A stretch of DNA of 56,131 nucleotides from an uncultured Verrucomicrobiota bacterium (GTDB lineage Bacteria > Verrucomicrobiota > Kiritimatiellia > RFP12 > UBA1067), in contig CAMZEN010000012.1 of NCBI GenBank assembly GCA_947305775.1, positions 1 through 56,131 on the forward strand, in the 5' to 3' direction. The position numbers and the translations under genes are program-made. The stretch's first letter is position 1. Every line of letters starts with the position of its first letter. Below are positions 16,883 to 24,865 of the stretch, piece by piece. The notes beneath the pieces were generated by a model. That model saw nothing but the letters and a program-made list of their open reading frames with translations. It did no database searches and was not told where the DNA came from.

Positions 16883-18997
16883 ATGAAAAAGCGTAGATGT
16901 ATCATAGTTGCTGTCGCTGTTGCGCTTTATGCTGCGCTTCTTTGCGTTGCATGGGTCATTGGTACCGAAGAGGCCCGCCGCAAGACCGAAGCGCAGCTGA
17001 CTTACTCAATAATTGATTTCAGAAGCACCATATTGGGTGCGATCGACACGATGCTTGGCTATATCGCCAAGTCGTCGGTCCGCTACTTTGAAGTCGCGGC
17101 CGAACACTCTTTGTCATACATGCGTGAGTTTGCGCAACGCATGGACATCGATGAGATAAACATCATCGACAGGAACGGAGCGATACTTGCCTCAAATGAT
17201 CCCCTATGCGTTGGCAGATCCATGTTGGATTTCCCGGCGTCGTCGGAGTTCATGATCCTCACGAACGGCGTGACGGCTACTTATTCGCAGCCTTTCAGGG
17301 CTGGCGCGCACAATCCGAATGTCCGGCGAAAGTATCTTGGGGCGGCGTTCCCTGGCGGCGATGGATTTGTTCAGGTTGGTTTCGATGAACGGCATCTCTC
17401 GAAAATGCTTGTCGAGATGCTTGGCTACATATTTGACGATTGGTTGCTTGGCGAGACCGGTTTTTTCCTGTGTTCGGACGTCAACACCGATCGAATGATA
17501 TCCAACCCCGCACGCCACCGCGATGAGGCGGCGACCTTGGCGGAGACCGGATTTGATTCGAATGCCGCAAAGCCCTATGAGATCACCTCCGACGACAGTG
17601 TCGGCGAGACGTTCAGGCAGACGCTCTTCGGCAGAACCTGCTATTGCCGAAACTACGTCTTTGGCGGACATCGCTTTGTGCCGGCCTTGCCAGACCAAGA
17701 GTTCTATGGTCTAAGAACCCAATATATGGTTGTGTTTGGGGTCTTGATATTCTTGACGCTGGCGGCTTTCGGCTGGTTTGTGGATCGTATGATGAGCGAT
17801 TCGGACAGGTTGAAGGAGTCCTATGCAAATGAAGCGAAGCAACGCGCAAAGGAACTCTCTATCGCCAACATGATCCAGAGCGCGGCGATGCCGAATGCCC
17901 TGCCTAAGGATCCTCGGTTCCGGCTGTTTGCGGATATGACGGCTGCGAAAGAGGTCGGCGGCGACTTTTACGATTATTTCCCGTTGGACGATTCCCATTA
18001 CGCCTTCCTTGTTGCGGATGTGTCCGGCAAGGGCATAACCGCGGCGCTTTACATGATGACGGCGAAGACGCTCATCAAAGATACGCTTCTTATGCTGCAC
18101 GATCCGGCGGCTGCGCTAACGAAGGTCAACGCAGAGCTGTGCCGCAACAATCCGGCGAATATGTTCCTCTCTGCCTGGGTTGGGGTCCTTACCATAGAGA
18201 CAGGTCTCATAACATTCGCAAATGCAGGCCACAACCCGCCCGTCATCATGAGAAAAGGCCGGACGCCCGAATATTTGCGGACCAAGTCCGAATGCATGTT
18301 GGCCGTTCTTGACGACATGACATACAAGCTTCGCACCGCCAAGTTGAATGTGGGCGATGCATTGCTCCTTTACACCGACGGCGTTACCGAAGCGCTGGAT
18401 CCGGACGAGGCGCTTTTCGGCGACGACAGGCTGATCGACGTCATCGGGGCCACAAACTCATTCGCTCCGTCCCATATATGCAAGCTGGTCAGAGCCGCCG
18501 TCGCAGCATTCGCCGCAGGCTCTCCGCAGGCTGACGACATAACCGTGCTTGCGCTGCAGTACCTTGCGCCGCCGCGCGTATTCTCGCGCCTGTTCCGTGC
18601 CACCAGCGACGGAATATCGGAGGCGACGGCCTTCCTGGACGAAGCCATGGATTCTGTCGGCCTTGCCATGACGCCGCATGCGGCTACGCTCAACATCATA
18701 CTGGACGAGATAACGTCCAACATAGTCAAGCATTCTGGCGCGCACGGTTTTGAAGTTGACATTACGGTTGCAGAAAACCCGAATTCAGTGACGCTCGTGT
18801 TCTCGGATGATGGCACGCCGTATGACCCTCTGGCTCATGTCGATCCCGATACTACATTGTCTGCGGAGGAGCGTCCCATAGGCGGGTTGGGCATCCTCAT
18901 GGTCAAGAAGATGTCAAACGAAGTCGTGTATTCGCGCGGGCACAACAGGAACATCCTAAAGGTCGTTAAGATCATACCTGCGGCTGGCGTCGATTGA
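16883..18997 (+). CDS. Membrane sensor with SpoIIE/PP2C phosphatase and anti-sigma kinase-like domains
   Basis: 704 residues, three parts. An extracytoplasmic sensor lies between membrane helices at about 7-28 and 275-297. A PP2C-type SpoIIE phosphatase follows (about 335-560, with AKEVGGDFYDYFPLDDSHYA, VADVSGKGITAALYM and the GDALLLYTDGVTEA metal motif). An RsbW-like GHKL ATPase domain is at about 570-700 (ILDEITSNIVKHSGAHG, IGGLGILMVKKM). Such proteins control anti-sigma/anti-anti-sigma partner switches in response to an external signal. No partner STAS protein is adjacent, so the target is unknown. Confidence 0.88.
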   Translation: MKKRRCIIVAVAVALYAALLCVAWVIGTEEARRKTEAQLTYSIIDFRSTILGAIDTMLGYIAKSSVRYFEVAAEHSLSYMREFAQRMDIDEINIIDRNGAILASNDPLCVGRSMLDFPASSEFMILTNGVTATYSQPFRAGAHNPNVRRKYLGAAFPGGDGFVQVGFDERHLSKMLVEMLGYIFDDWLLGETGFFLCSDVNTDRMISNPARHRDEAATLAETGFDSNAAKPYEITSDDSVGETFRQTLFGRTCYCRNYVFGGHRFVPALPDQEFYGLRTQYMVVFGVLIFLTLAAFGWFVDRMMSDSDRLKESYANEAKQRAKELSIANMIQSAAMPNALPKDPRFRLFADMTAAKEVGGDFYDYFPLDDSHYAFLVADVSGKGITAALYMMTAKTLIKDTLLMLHDPAAALTKVNAELCRNNPANMFLSAWVGVLTIETGLITFANAGHNPPVIMRKGRTPEYLRTKSECMLAVLDDMTYKLRTAKLNVGDALLLYTDGVTEALDPDEALFGDDRLIDVIGATNSFAPSHICKLVRAAVAAFAAGSPQADDITVLALQYLAPPRVFSRLFRATSDGISEATAFLDEAMDSVGLAMTPHAATLNIILDEITSNIVKHSGAHGFEVDITVAENPNSVTLVFSDDGTPYDPLAHVDPDTTLSAEERPIGGLGILMVKKMSNEVVYSRGHNRNILKVVKIIPAAGVD

Positions 18998-19058
18998 CGC
19001 TTGTTGTAGCTGGCCGAATCTTGGCGCTTAGGGCGCGATGAGTCGGCGTTAAACGTTA

Positions 19059-19099
19059 TGGTATAATACGCACAAACAATCAAGGTGTCACTTGACACC
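19059..19099 (+). promoter_or_regulatory. mrp promoter (extended -10) and downstream palindrome
   Basis: TGG-TATAAT at 19059-19067, with no convincing -35. Downstream of the expected start (about 19074) lies a perfect inverted repeat: GGTGTCA at 19084-19090, a 2-base gap, and TGACACC at 19093-19099. It ends 17 bases before the mrp ATG. It could be an operator or a small RNA hairpin in the leader. Confidence 0.6.
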
Positions 19100-19116
19100 A
19101 CTAACGGGAAAGACAA

Positions 19117-19938
19117 ATGGCAGAAGGATGTACACATGATTGCTCGACTTGCGGCAAGAACTGCGGCGAGCGCGTTAAGGAGTTTGACTTTTCGGCGAAA
19201 CTGAACGCGGCGTCGAAAGTCGGCAAGGTCATCGCCGTCGCGAGCGGGAAGGGCGGCGTCGGCAAGAGTTTCGTTTCGACCATGCTTGCGGTCGCGGCAA
19301 TGCGCCAAGGCAAGAAGGTCGGCATACTTGACGCCGACATTACCGGTCCGTCGATTCCCAAGGCGTTCGGGCTGTCGGGCGGCGCGTATCAGGGACCGGA
19401 CGGAATCGAGCCTTCAGTGTCAAATGGCGGCATTCGCGTGATGTCGCTCAACATGCTTGTTGAAGATCCTTCGGACCCCGTCGTGTGGCGCGGCCCTGTC
19501 ATAGCCGGTGCGGTAAAGCAGTTCTGGACTGATGTGCATTGGGGCGATCTGGACCTGATCGTCGTCGACATGCCTCCCGGCACCGGAGATGTTCCGCTTA
19601 CGGTGTTCCAGTCGCTTCCGGTTGATGGGGTCGTAGTGGTCTCGTCGCCGCAGGAGCTTGTGGAGATGATCGTCTCGAAGTCGGTCAAGATGGCGAACAT
19701 GATGAAAAAGCCTGTCGTCGGACTTGTTGAGAACATGAGCTACGTGAAATGTCCCGACTGCGGACGCAAGATAGAGCCGTTTGGCGCGTCCAAGGTCGAT
19801 GCTATGGCGCAAAAGTTCGACATTCCGGCGACTGTAAGGTTGCCGATAGATCCGTCCTTTGCCGCGTCAATCGACGCAGGTGCGGCCGAGTTTGTCGAAA
19901 TCCCCGAGTTCGAGGAGTTCGCCGCTAAGGTCATATAG
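19117..19938 (+). CDS. mrp: Mrp/NBP35-family iron-sulfur cluster carrier ATPase
   Basis: P-loop ATPase that carries [4Fe-4S] clusters to apo-proteins. The N-terminal cysteine cluster CTHDCSTCGKNC (5-16) is the NBP35-type feature; the deviant Walker A is SGKGGVGKS at 43-51; DMPPGTGD and the CPDC pair in YVKCPDCGRK are typical. 273 residues. It ends tail to tail with the decarboxylase, 36 bases away. It may serve the many Fe-S proteins here (RNF, HydF). Confidence 0.93.
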   Translation: MAEGCTHDCSTCGKNCGERVKEFDFSAKLNAASKVGKVIAVASGKGGVGKSFVSTMLAVAAMRQGKKVGILDADITGPSIPKAFGLSGGAYQGPDGIEPSVSNGGIRVMSLNMLVEDPSDPVVWRGPVIAGAVKQFWTDVHWGDLDLIVVDMPPGTGDVPLTVFQSLPVDGVVVVSSPQELVEMIVSKSVKMANMMKKPVVGLVENMSYVKCPDCGRKIEPFGASKVDAMAQKFDIPATVRLPIDPSFAASIDAGAAEFVEIPEFEEFAAKVI

Positions 19939-19974
19939 TTGCGCAGGGCGTATTACAGCCTTTAGCGCGAGAGC

Positions 19975-22119
19975 CTAACTAACACCTATACGCGCCTCTT
20001 CGTCACGATTAAGCACTTCGACGAAGTAAGGCGCGTGGCCACCGCGGCAGAAAAGCCCATGGACGGCGTCAACGCCTTGCGAGTCGATTACATCGTGTAT
20101 TAGGCGTATCATTGCCTTGGTAATCCGTAGCCCTGGTATAAGCACTGGGATTCCTGGCGGATACGGAACGATAAACTGCGAGGCGATGCGTCCCTCGGAT
20201 TTGTCTATCTCGACAAGTTCACCGTCGCAAAGCGCCGCGTCGTGCGGCAGCACCGCAGGCTGCTCGCCGACGGCCTCCTCGATATGCGCGGCGCATGCCT
20301 TCGACGTCGGCTTGGGCGCTGCGCCGATAAGCGACTTGTGCTGCCGACATACACGGAACAGATACTCGAAGTGTTCCTCTATCGTTCCAACAGTGACAAG
20401 GAAAAGAATCGTCGTAGAGCTGGACTTCTCCCATTGTATGTGGGCTTTGAGAAGGGCTTTCTTGAAGGTGTCGCATGCCGTGGGGGACTTCAGCATGAGG
20501 ACGATCTTGAGAGGATCTTTCATGTAGCCTGCGCTGCGCCAGTCTACTTTGCGCCCCGCAATCTCCTCCAGTCCCGCGAAGCACACGTTCTCTGGCTTTC
20601 CGCATGTGTCAGCGACTCGTTTCCTGAACGCTGCCGCCCACCGGAGCCGCTCGTCGATCAGCTTCATCCCCTCAAGGCGCATCTGTACACCTGCGATGTC
20701 CAGCGCCGCTAGGAATGGGTAGTGGGGCGAGGTTGAGTGCCAATACCTGAGTATCTCGTGGAGGTCGTGGGAGAACTTTTCGTAGCTGCCGTGGCCATGC
20801 AGGTTGAAGCGTTTCCTGAGCCAGCGGAACGCAGGGGACGAGTCTTCCTCCAGAAGATGCTTGAAGCGCGTCGAAACGTGCACCATCGAAGCCTGCGAGA
20901 ATGCGGAAAGTGTCTTGTGCGTGGATTGGACGGCGAAGTGCGCACCGCAAGTCTCGTTTACGGCGTTGTATCTAACTGTGTCGCCTTTGCCGCGCCCGAA
21001 GGTGTAGTAGGGATGGAAGTTGAGATGCGCCGCCCATGCTTCGTCAGCGTAGAACAGCACGCCAGCCTTTTCGCACAGACGTGCGATTTCCCAGACCGGG
21101 TAGAGGACGCCTTCGTATGTGCATGTCGTAAGGACCAGCATCTTGGGGTTCCCAGATTCGCACAGCGCCTTTTGGATGTCCTCAAGAGCGACGGGCCCCC
21201 ATACTCCAAGACTCGCATTCCAGTGTGCGGGGAGATATCGCGGCACCGCACCTGATGTTACGACGGCGTGGTGGACGCTCTTGTGGCAGTTGCGGTCGAT
21301 CAGGACCGATTCCCCCGGCCTTAGCAGCGTCATCAGCATCGCCTTGTTCGAGGTTGAGGTGCCGTTCGTTATGTAGCAGCTTTGGGCGGTGCCGAAGATT
21401 TCGCTCGTTAGCCTCTGGGCTTCCGAAAGAGGTGTGCGTGCCTCGGGACTCGAAAGGTCGCCGAGGGATTCCACTGATACGGACAGGTCCGTGCGGAATA
21501 TTGTCTGCCCGAATGAGTCGTAGAATCCCCTTAGAAATGGCGAGTTGGAGAATGCGCGACCTCCATTGTGCCCGGGGGTGTGCCAGTTGGTCCCCGCCTT
21601 GTTCCTCACATACTGCTTCAATGCGGTCGAGAAGCGTGGCATCCAGAAGCTCTTGAACAGATGGACTATCCGCTCGTGGCACTTGTTCGGGCGAAGGAAC
21701 ACCGATACGTCTTTCTTGGTCCAGCGGCGCATGGGGAGGGCGATGTCCGGATGTCCTGGCCGCGTCACCACGACTTTCGGGATCGCGGGGAAGAAAAGCT
21801 TCATCCAGGAGCGAAGGGGGCGTCCCTCCATAGTGACGGACATGAAGTCGTCGTCAATAAGGAACAGGCAGCACGCGCGCCCGGCGTCCGTAAGGACCCC
21901 GCGTGGGCCTCCGCTCGTGAAAAGGGCGCGCGCAAGCTCGTCCTGATCGTGGACTGTCACGAGCTTGAGCGGTGGATAGTCTAGGGGACCGCGGGCGTCG
22001 AAAGTCTCGCGGCAGAAGTCGCGGAAGGCGTCCGCGAGTCCATATTCCATCACAGGCAGCGTCTTTTCGTCCTGGCGGCGTTGCTTGTGCAGGTATAAAA
22101 CAGTCAGTGTCCTAATCAT
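19975..22119 (-). CDS. Orn/Lys/Arg decarboxylase family protein
   Basis: A 714-residue fold-type I PLP decarboxylase acting on a basic amino acid. An N-terminal wing-like part (about 1-150) is followed by the PLP domain: HTPGHNGGRAF, TNGTSTSNKAMLM, RNCHKSVHHA, the aspartate motif in YADEAWAAHLNFHP, and the PLP lysine in QSTHKTLSAFSQASMVH. Substrate (Arg, Lys or Orn) cannot be told. The ATG at 22119 is chosen because the promoter at 22136-22164 covers the further-upstream in-frame ATG. It is the only leftward gene in the first 31 kb. Roles may be acid resistance or polyamine synthesis. Confidence 0.88.
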   Translation of the reverse strand: MIRTLTVLYLHKQRRQDEKTLPVMEYGLADAFRDFCRETFDARGPLDYPPLKLVTVHDQDELARALFTSGGPRGVLTDAGRACCLFLIDDDFMSVTMEGRPLRSWMKLFFPAIPKVVVTRPGHPDIALPMRRWTKKDVSVFLRPNKCHERIVHLFKSFWMPRFSTALKQYVRNKAGTNWHTPGHNGGRAFSNSPFLRGFYDSFGQTIFRTDLSVSVESLGDLSSPEARTPLSEAQRLTSEIFGTAQSCYITNGTSTSNKAMLMTLLRPGESVLIDRNCHKSVHHAVVTSGAVPRYLPAHWNASLGVWGPVALEDIQKALCESGNPKMLVLTTCTYEGVLYPVWEIARLCEKAGVLFYADEAWAAHLNFHPYYTFGRGKGDTVRYNAVNETCGAHFAVQSTHKTLSAFSQASMVHVSTRFKHLLEEDSSPAFRWLRKRFNLHGHGSYEKFSHDLHEILRYWHSTSPHYPFLAALDIAGVQMRLEGMKLIDERLRWAAAFRKRVADTCGKPENVCFAGLEEIAGRKVDWRSAGYMKDPLKIVLMLKSPTACDTFKKALLKAHIQWEKSSSTTILFLVTVGTIEEHFEYLFRVCRQHKSLIGAAPKPTSKACAAHIEEAVGEQPAVLPHDAALCDGELVEIDKSEGRIASQFIVPYPPGIPVLIPGLRITKAMIRLIHDVIDSQGVDAVHGLFCRGGHAPYFVEVLNRDEEARIGVS

Positions 22120-22135
22120 ATGTCTATGGGCGCGT

Positions 22136-22164
22136 ATTGTATCAGTTCCCTCGCTCCATTGCAA
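22136..22164 (-). promoter_or_regulatory. Promoter of the decarboxylase gene
   Basis: On the minus strand TTGCAA (22164-22159), a 17-bp spacer, and TACAAT (22141-22136) preceded by TGA. The predicted start near 22129 leaves a leader of about 10 nt. It lies back to back with the gltX promoter 40 bases away. Confidence 0.75.
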
Positions 22165-22203
22165 TATCCCTACCTTGAAGCCGCCGCAAGCTCAGCCACA
22201 TTT

Positions 22204-22212
22204 TGATATAAT
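22204..22212 (+). promoter_or_regulatory. gltX extended -10 promoter, probably leaderless
   Basis: TGA-TATAAT at 22204-22212 without a recognisable -35. The ATG is at 22222, so transcription would begin about 3 bases before the start codon, and no Shine-Dalgarno is present. This resembles the rnfA arrangement. Confidence 0.6.
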
Positions 22213-22221
22213 ATACATACT

Positions 22222-23550
22222 ATGTCAGAAATCAGAGTTCGTTTCGCGCCCTCTCCTACGGGCAAGGTGCACATCGGCAACATCCGCGCTGCCATCTACA
22301 ACTGGCTTTTTGCCCGTCACACAGGCGGAAAGTTTCTTCTCAGGGTTGAGGACACCGACCTTGAACGTTCCACCCCCGAGGCCATTGCCGTCTTGTTCGA
22401 CTGCATGAAGTGGCTTGGCCTCGATTACGACGAGGAGGTTTTCTACCAGACGAAAAACGTGAAACGCCACCTCGAGGTCGTGGACCAGCTGCTTGCGAGC
22501 GGCCATGCCTACAAGGTGGAGAAGACCTCCAGAGACGGAAAGACCGGTGTCGTCACAATGTTCAGGATGCCCAAGGAAGGTGCAATTGAGTTTGACGACA
22601 TCGTAAAGGGCCACATGGCCAAGAAGGCGGAGGATATTCAGGACTTCGCGATAGTCCGCTCGGATGGCTCCCCCATATTCCACATAGCGAACGTAGTGGA
22701 CGACATCGACCAGCGCGTCACCCACATAATCCGCGGTGACGACCACGTGGAGAACACTTTCAAGCATATTTGCATCTTCCGTGCCCTCGGGGCCCCTGTT
22801 CCGAAGTACGGACACCTTTCGATGATCGTCAACCAGCAGGGGAAGCCCTACTCAAAGCGTGACGGCGCGGCGTTCGTCGGCGAATACCGCGAGCAGGGTT
22901 ATCTTCCGGAGGCCCTCTTCAACTACCTCCTGCTTCTCGGCTGGAATCCGGGCGACGACCGTGAGGTGCTTACGCGCGAGGAGATGGTAAAGCTCTTCGA
23001 GCTTGAGAAAGTTCATGTCACGGCGGCGATGTTCGACCCCAAGAAGCTCGCCTGGATGAACGGGGAATACATCAAGAAGATTCCTCACGAGGAGTTTGTC
23101 GAGGAGGTAAAGCGGCGCGCCGGGAGCTGTGCGCAATCCCTGAATGTCGCCGATCACGACGATGCATGGTGGGGTTATCTCGCCGACCAGCTGCAAGTTC
23201 GCACAAAGTTCCTCAATGACATACCCGCCGCAGTTAGATGCTTTGTGTCGGACGACTTTGAATTCGACCCCAAGGCCGTGGAAAAGCGGCTGAAAAAGCC
23301 TGGAGCCAAGGATGCTCTTATTGAAGTCTGTGGTTTGTTCTCCAAGGTGGACGATTGGTCTGCACCGACGCTAGAGGCCGTCGTAAAGGGCCTTTCTCAG
23401 GGGAACGGCATGGGACCGTGGGTGCATCCTATTCGCGTTGCCGTTTCGGGCCGTGGGGAGGGTATAGGCCTATTCGAGATGCTGCAGCTTCTCGGCAGGG
23501 AAAAGACCTTGAGCCGACTTGCCTACGCAGCGGAAAACCTGTGCGAATAG
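22222..23550 (+). CDS. gltX: Glutamate--tRNA ligase
   Basis: Class I aminoacyl-tRNA synthetase charging tRNA-Glu. RFAPSPTGKVHIGNIRAA carries the HIGH-type motif and KPYSKRDGA is the KMSKS-type motif; RVEDTDLERS and HIIRGDDHVENT are family blocks. 442 residues, slightly short. Whether it discriminates between tRNA-Glu and tRNA-Gln cannot be seen here. Confidence 0.96.
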   Translation: MSEIRVRFAPSPTGKVHIGNIRAAIYNWLFARHTGGKFLLRVEDTDLERSTPEAIAVLFDCMKWLGLDYDEEVFYQTKNVKRHLEVVDQLLASGHAYKVEKTSRDGKTGVVTMFRMPKEGAIEFDDIVKGHMAKKAEDIQDFAIVRSDGSPIFHIANVVDDIDQRVTHIIRGDDHVENTFKHICIFRALGAPVPKYGHLSMIVNQQGKPYSKRDGAAFVGEYREQGYLPEALFNYLLLLGWNPGDDREVLTREEMVKLFELEKVHVTAAMFDPKKLAWMNGEYIKKIPHEEFVEEVKRRAGSCAQSLNVADHDDAWWGYLADQLQVRTKFLNDIPAAVRCFVSDDFEFDPKAVEKRLKKPGAKDALIEVCGLFSKVDDWSAPTLEAVVKGLSQGNGMGPWVHPIRVAVSGRGEGIGLFEMLQLLGREKTLSRLAYAAENLCE

Positions 23551-23559
23551 GCTTTGGCA

Positions 23560-23590
23560 TTGACATTTATACGCACTAGTGTGGTATAAT
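23560..23590 (+). promoter_or_regulatory. Promoter of the RND efflux operon
   Basis: TTGACA at 23560-23565 and TATAAT at 23585-23590 preceded by TGG, with a 19-bp spacer. An imperfect inverted repeat (ATGTG...CACAT, about 23600-23620) lies in the leader and could be an operator. No regulator gene of the TetR or MarR type is adjacent. Confidence 0.72.
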
Positions 23591-23637
23591 ACCAAAATAA
23601 TGTGTGGATTCTAGTCACATAAGCAAGGAAGACAAAA

Positions 23638-24855
23638 ATGGCAGAAGCACCTAAAGAAGAGAAGGGCACGATCGGCGCCATAATCGGCACCGTAGTGCTT
23701 GCGGTTGTATGCGCGGTCGGCGGCTGGATTGCCCGCGAGATGGTCCCCGCCGAGAAGCCACCTGTGGCAAATCCGATGGCTGCGATGGCCGGGATGCCTC
23801 AAACCGTAGCCATAACCAATGTCGAGGAGCGGGCCTACAATCTGCCAGAGCGTTTTGTAGCCCACGCCGAGGCCGTGCAGGAGGTGGAGCTTCTTCCGCA
23901 GGTAGATGGCTACATAAAGGAAATCATGTTCAAGGAAGGCGATATCGTCCAGGCCGGACAGCTTCTGTACGTGCTTGACGACGAGCGCTACCGGGCGGTA
24001 GTGAACCAGCGCTTGGCCGACCTCTCTGCGGCCGAGGCCGAGGAACGCCGCGCCCAGCGCTACTTCGAGCGCATGGAGAAGGCCGACGCGCGCGGCATCA
24101 CCGAGAAGGAGCTTGACGACGCCCAGGCCGGCTACGAGAGTGCTAAGGCCAAGGTCATGCAGGCCAAGGCCAACCTTGTCGTCGCCGAATACGACCTCAA
24201 GAAGGCCAAGGTCGTCGCCCCGATCGCCGGTCAGATCGGCAAGACCACCGCCCACCTCGGCGACTATGTGGCGCCATCCAAGGGCTCGCTCGCCAAGATC
24301 GTCCAGATCGATCCAATACGCGTCTCGTTCCCGCTCACAGACCGTGCCTACATTGCGTGGCGCCAGTCGCAGAGGGCCGGAACCGCCAGGCAGTTCCGCA
24401 TGCGCCTTCTTCTGCCGGACGGCAGCGAATATGACCGCGAGGGCAGCTGGGACTTCGACGACAACCAGATGTCCAAGGAGACCGCCTCGATCATGATGCG
24501 TCTTTCGTTCCCCAACCCGGAGCGTCTGCTCATTCCGAACAGCTATGTGACGCTTCTAACCGACTATGCCGAGCCGCCGAAGTATCCATCGATTCCGCAG
24601 CAGTGCGTGTTCGATCTGCCCGGCGGCAACCAGGGCGTGTGGATCGTCAAGGACGACATGACCGTTGAAATGCGTCCTGTCGAGATAATGGAGAACTTCG
24701 AAGGGTGGGTGCCTGTCGTCGGCGGGCTGGAGCTCGGCGAGCGCATCGTCCTCTCGGGCACGTCAAAGCTTGGCCCGGGAATGAAGGTGGTGCCGGTCGC
24801 GCCCACCGCCAACGACGACATAACGCCCGGCTACGTGCCGCCGATCGACGAATGA
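23638..24855 (+). CDS. RND efflux periplasmic adaptor subunit (AcrA/HlyD family)
   Basis: Links the inner-membrane pump to the outer-membrane channel. An N-terminal membrane segment (about 12-34) has no lipobox. The biotinyl-lipoyl half-motifs VELLPQVDGYIKEIMFKEGD and VVAPIAGQIGKTTAHLGDYV flank an alpha-hairpin coiled coil (about 120-190, ending KAKANLVVAEYDLKKAK). A beta-barrel and a membrane-proximal domain follow. 405 residues. Eleven bases before the pump gene. Confidence 0.93.
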   Translation: MAEAPKEEKGTIGAIIGTVVLAVVCAVGGWIAREMVPAEKPPVANPMAAMAGMPQTVAITNVEERAYNLPERFVAHAEAVQEVELLPQVDGYIKEIMFKEGDIVQAGQLLYVLDDERYRAVVNQRLADLSAAEAEERRAQRYFERMEKADARGITEKELDDAQAGYESAKAKVMQAKANLVVAEYDLKKAKVVAPIAGQIGKTTAHLGDYVAPSKGSLAKIVQIDPIRVSFPLTDRAYIAWRQSQRAGTARQFRMRLLLPDGSEYDREGSWDFDDNQMSKETASIMMRLSFPNPERLLIPNSYVTLLTDYAEPPKYPSIPQQCVFDLPGGNQGVWIVKDDMTVEMRPVEIMENFEGWVPVVGGLELGERIVLSGTSKLGPGMKVVPVAPTANDDITPGYVPPIDE

Positions 24856-24865
24856 GGAGCCTGAC

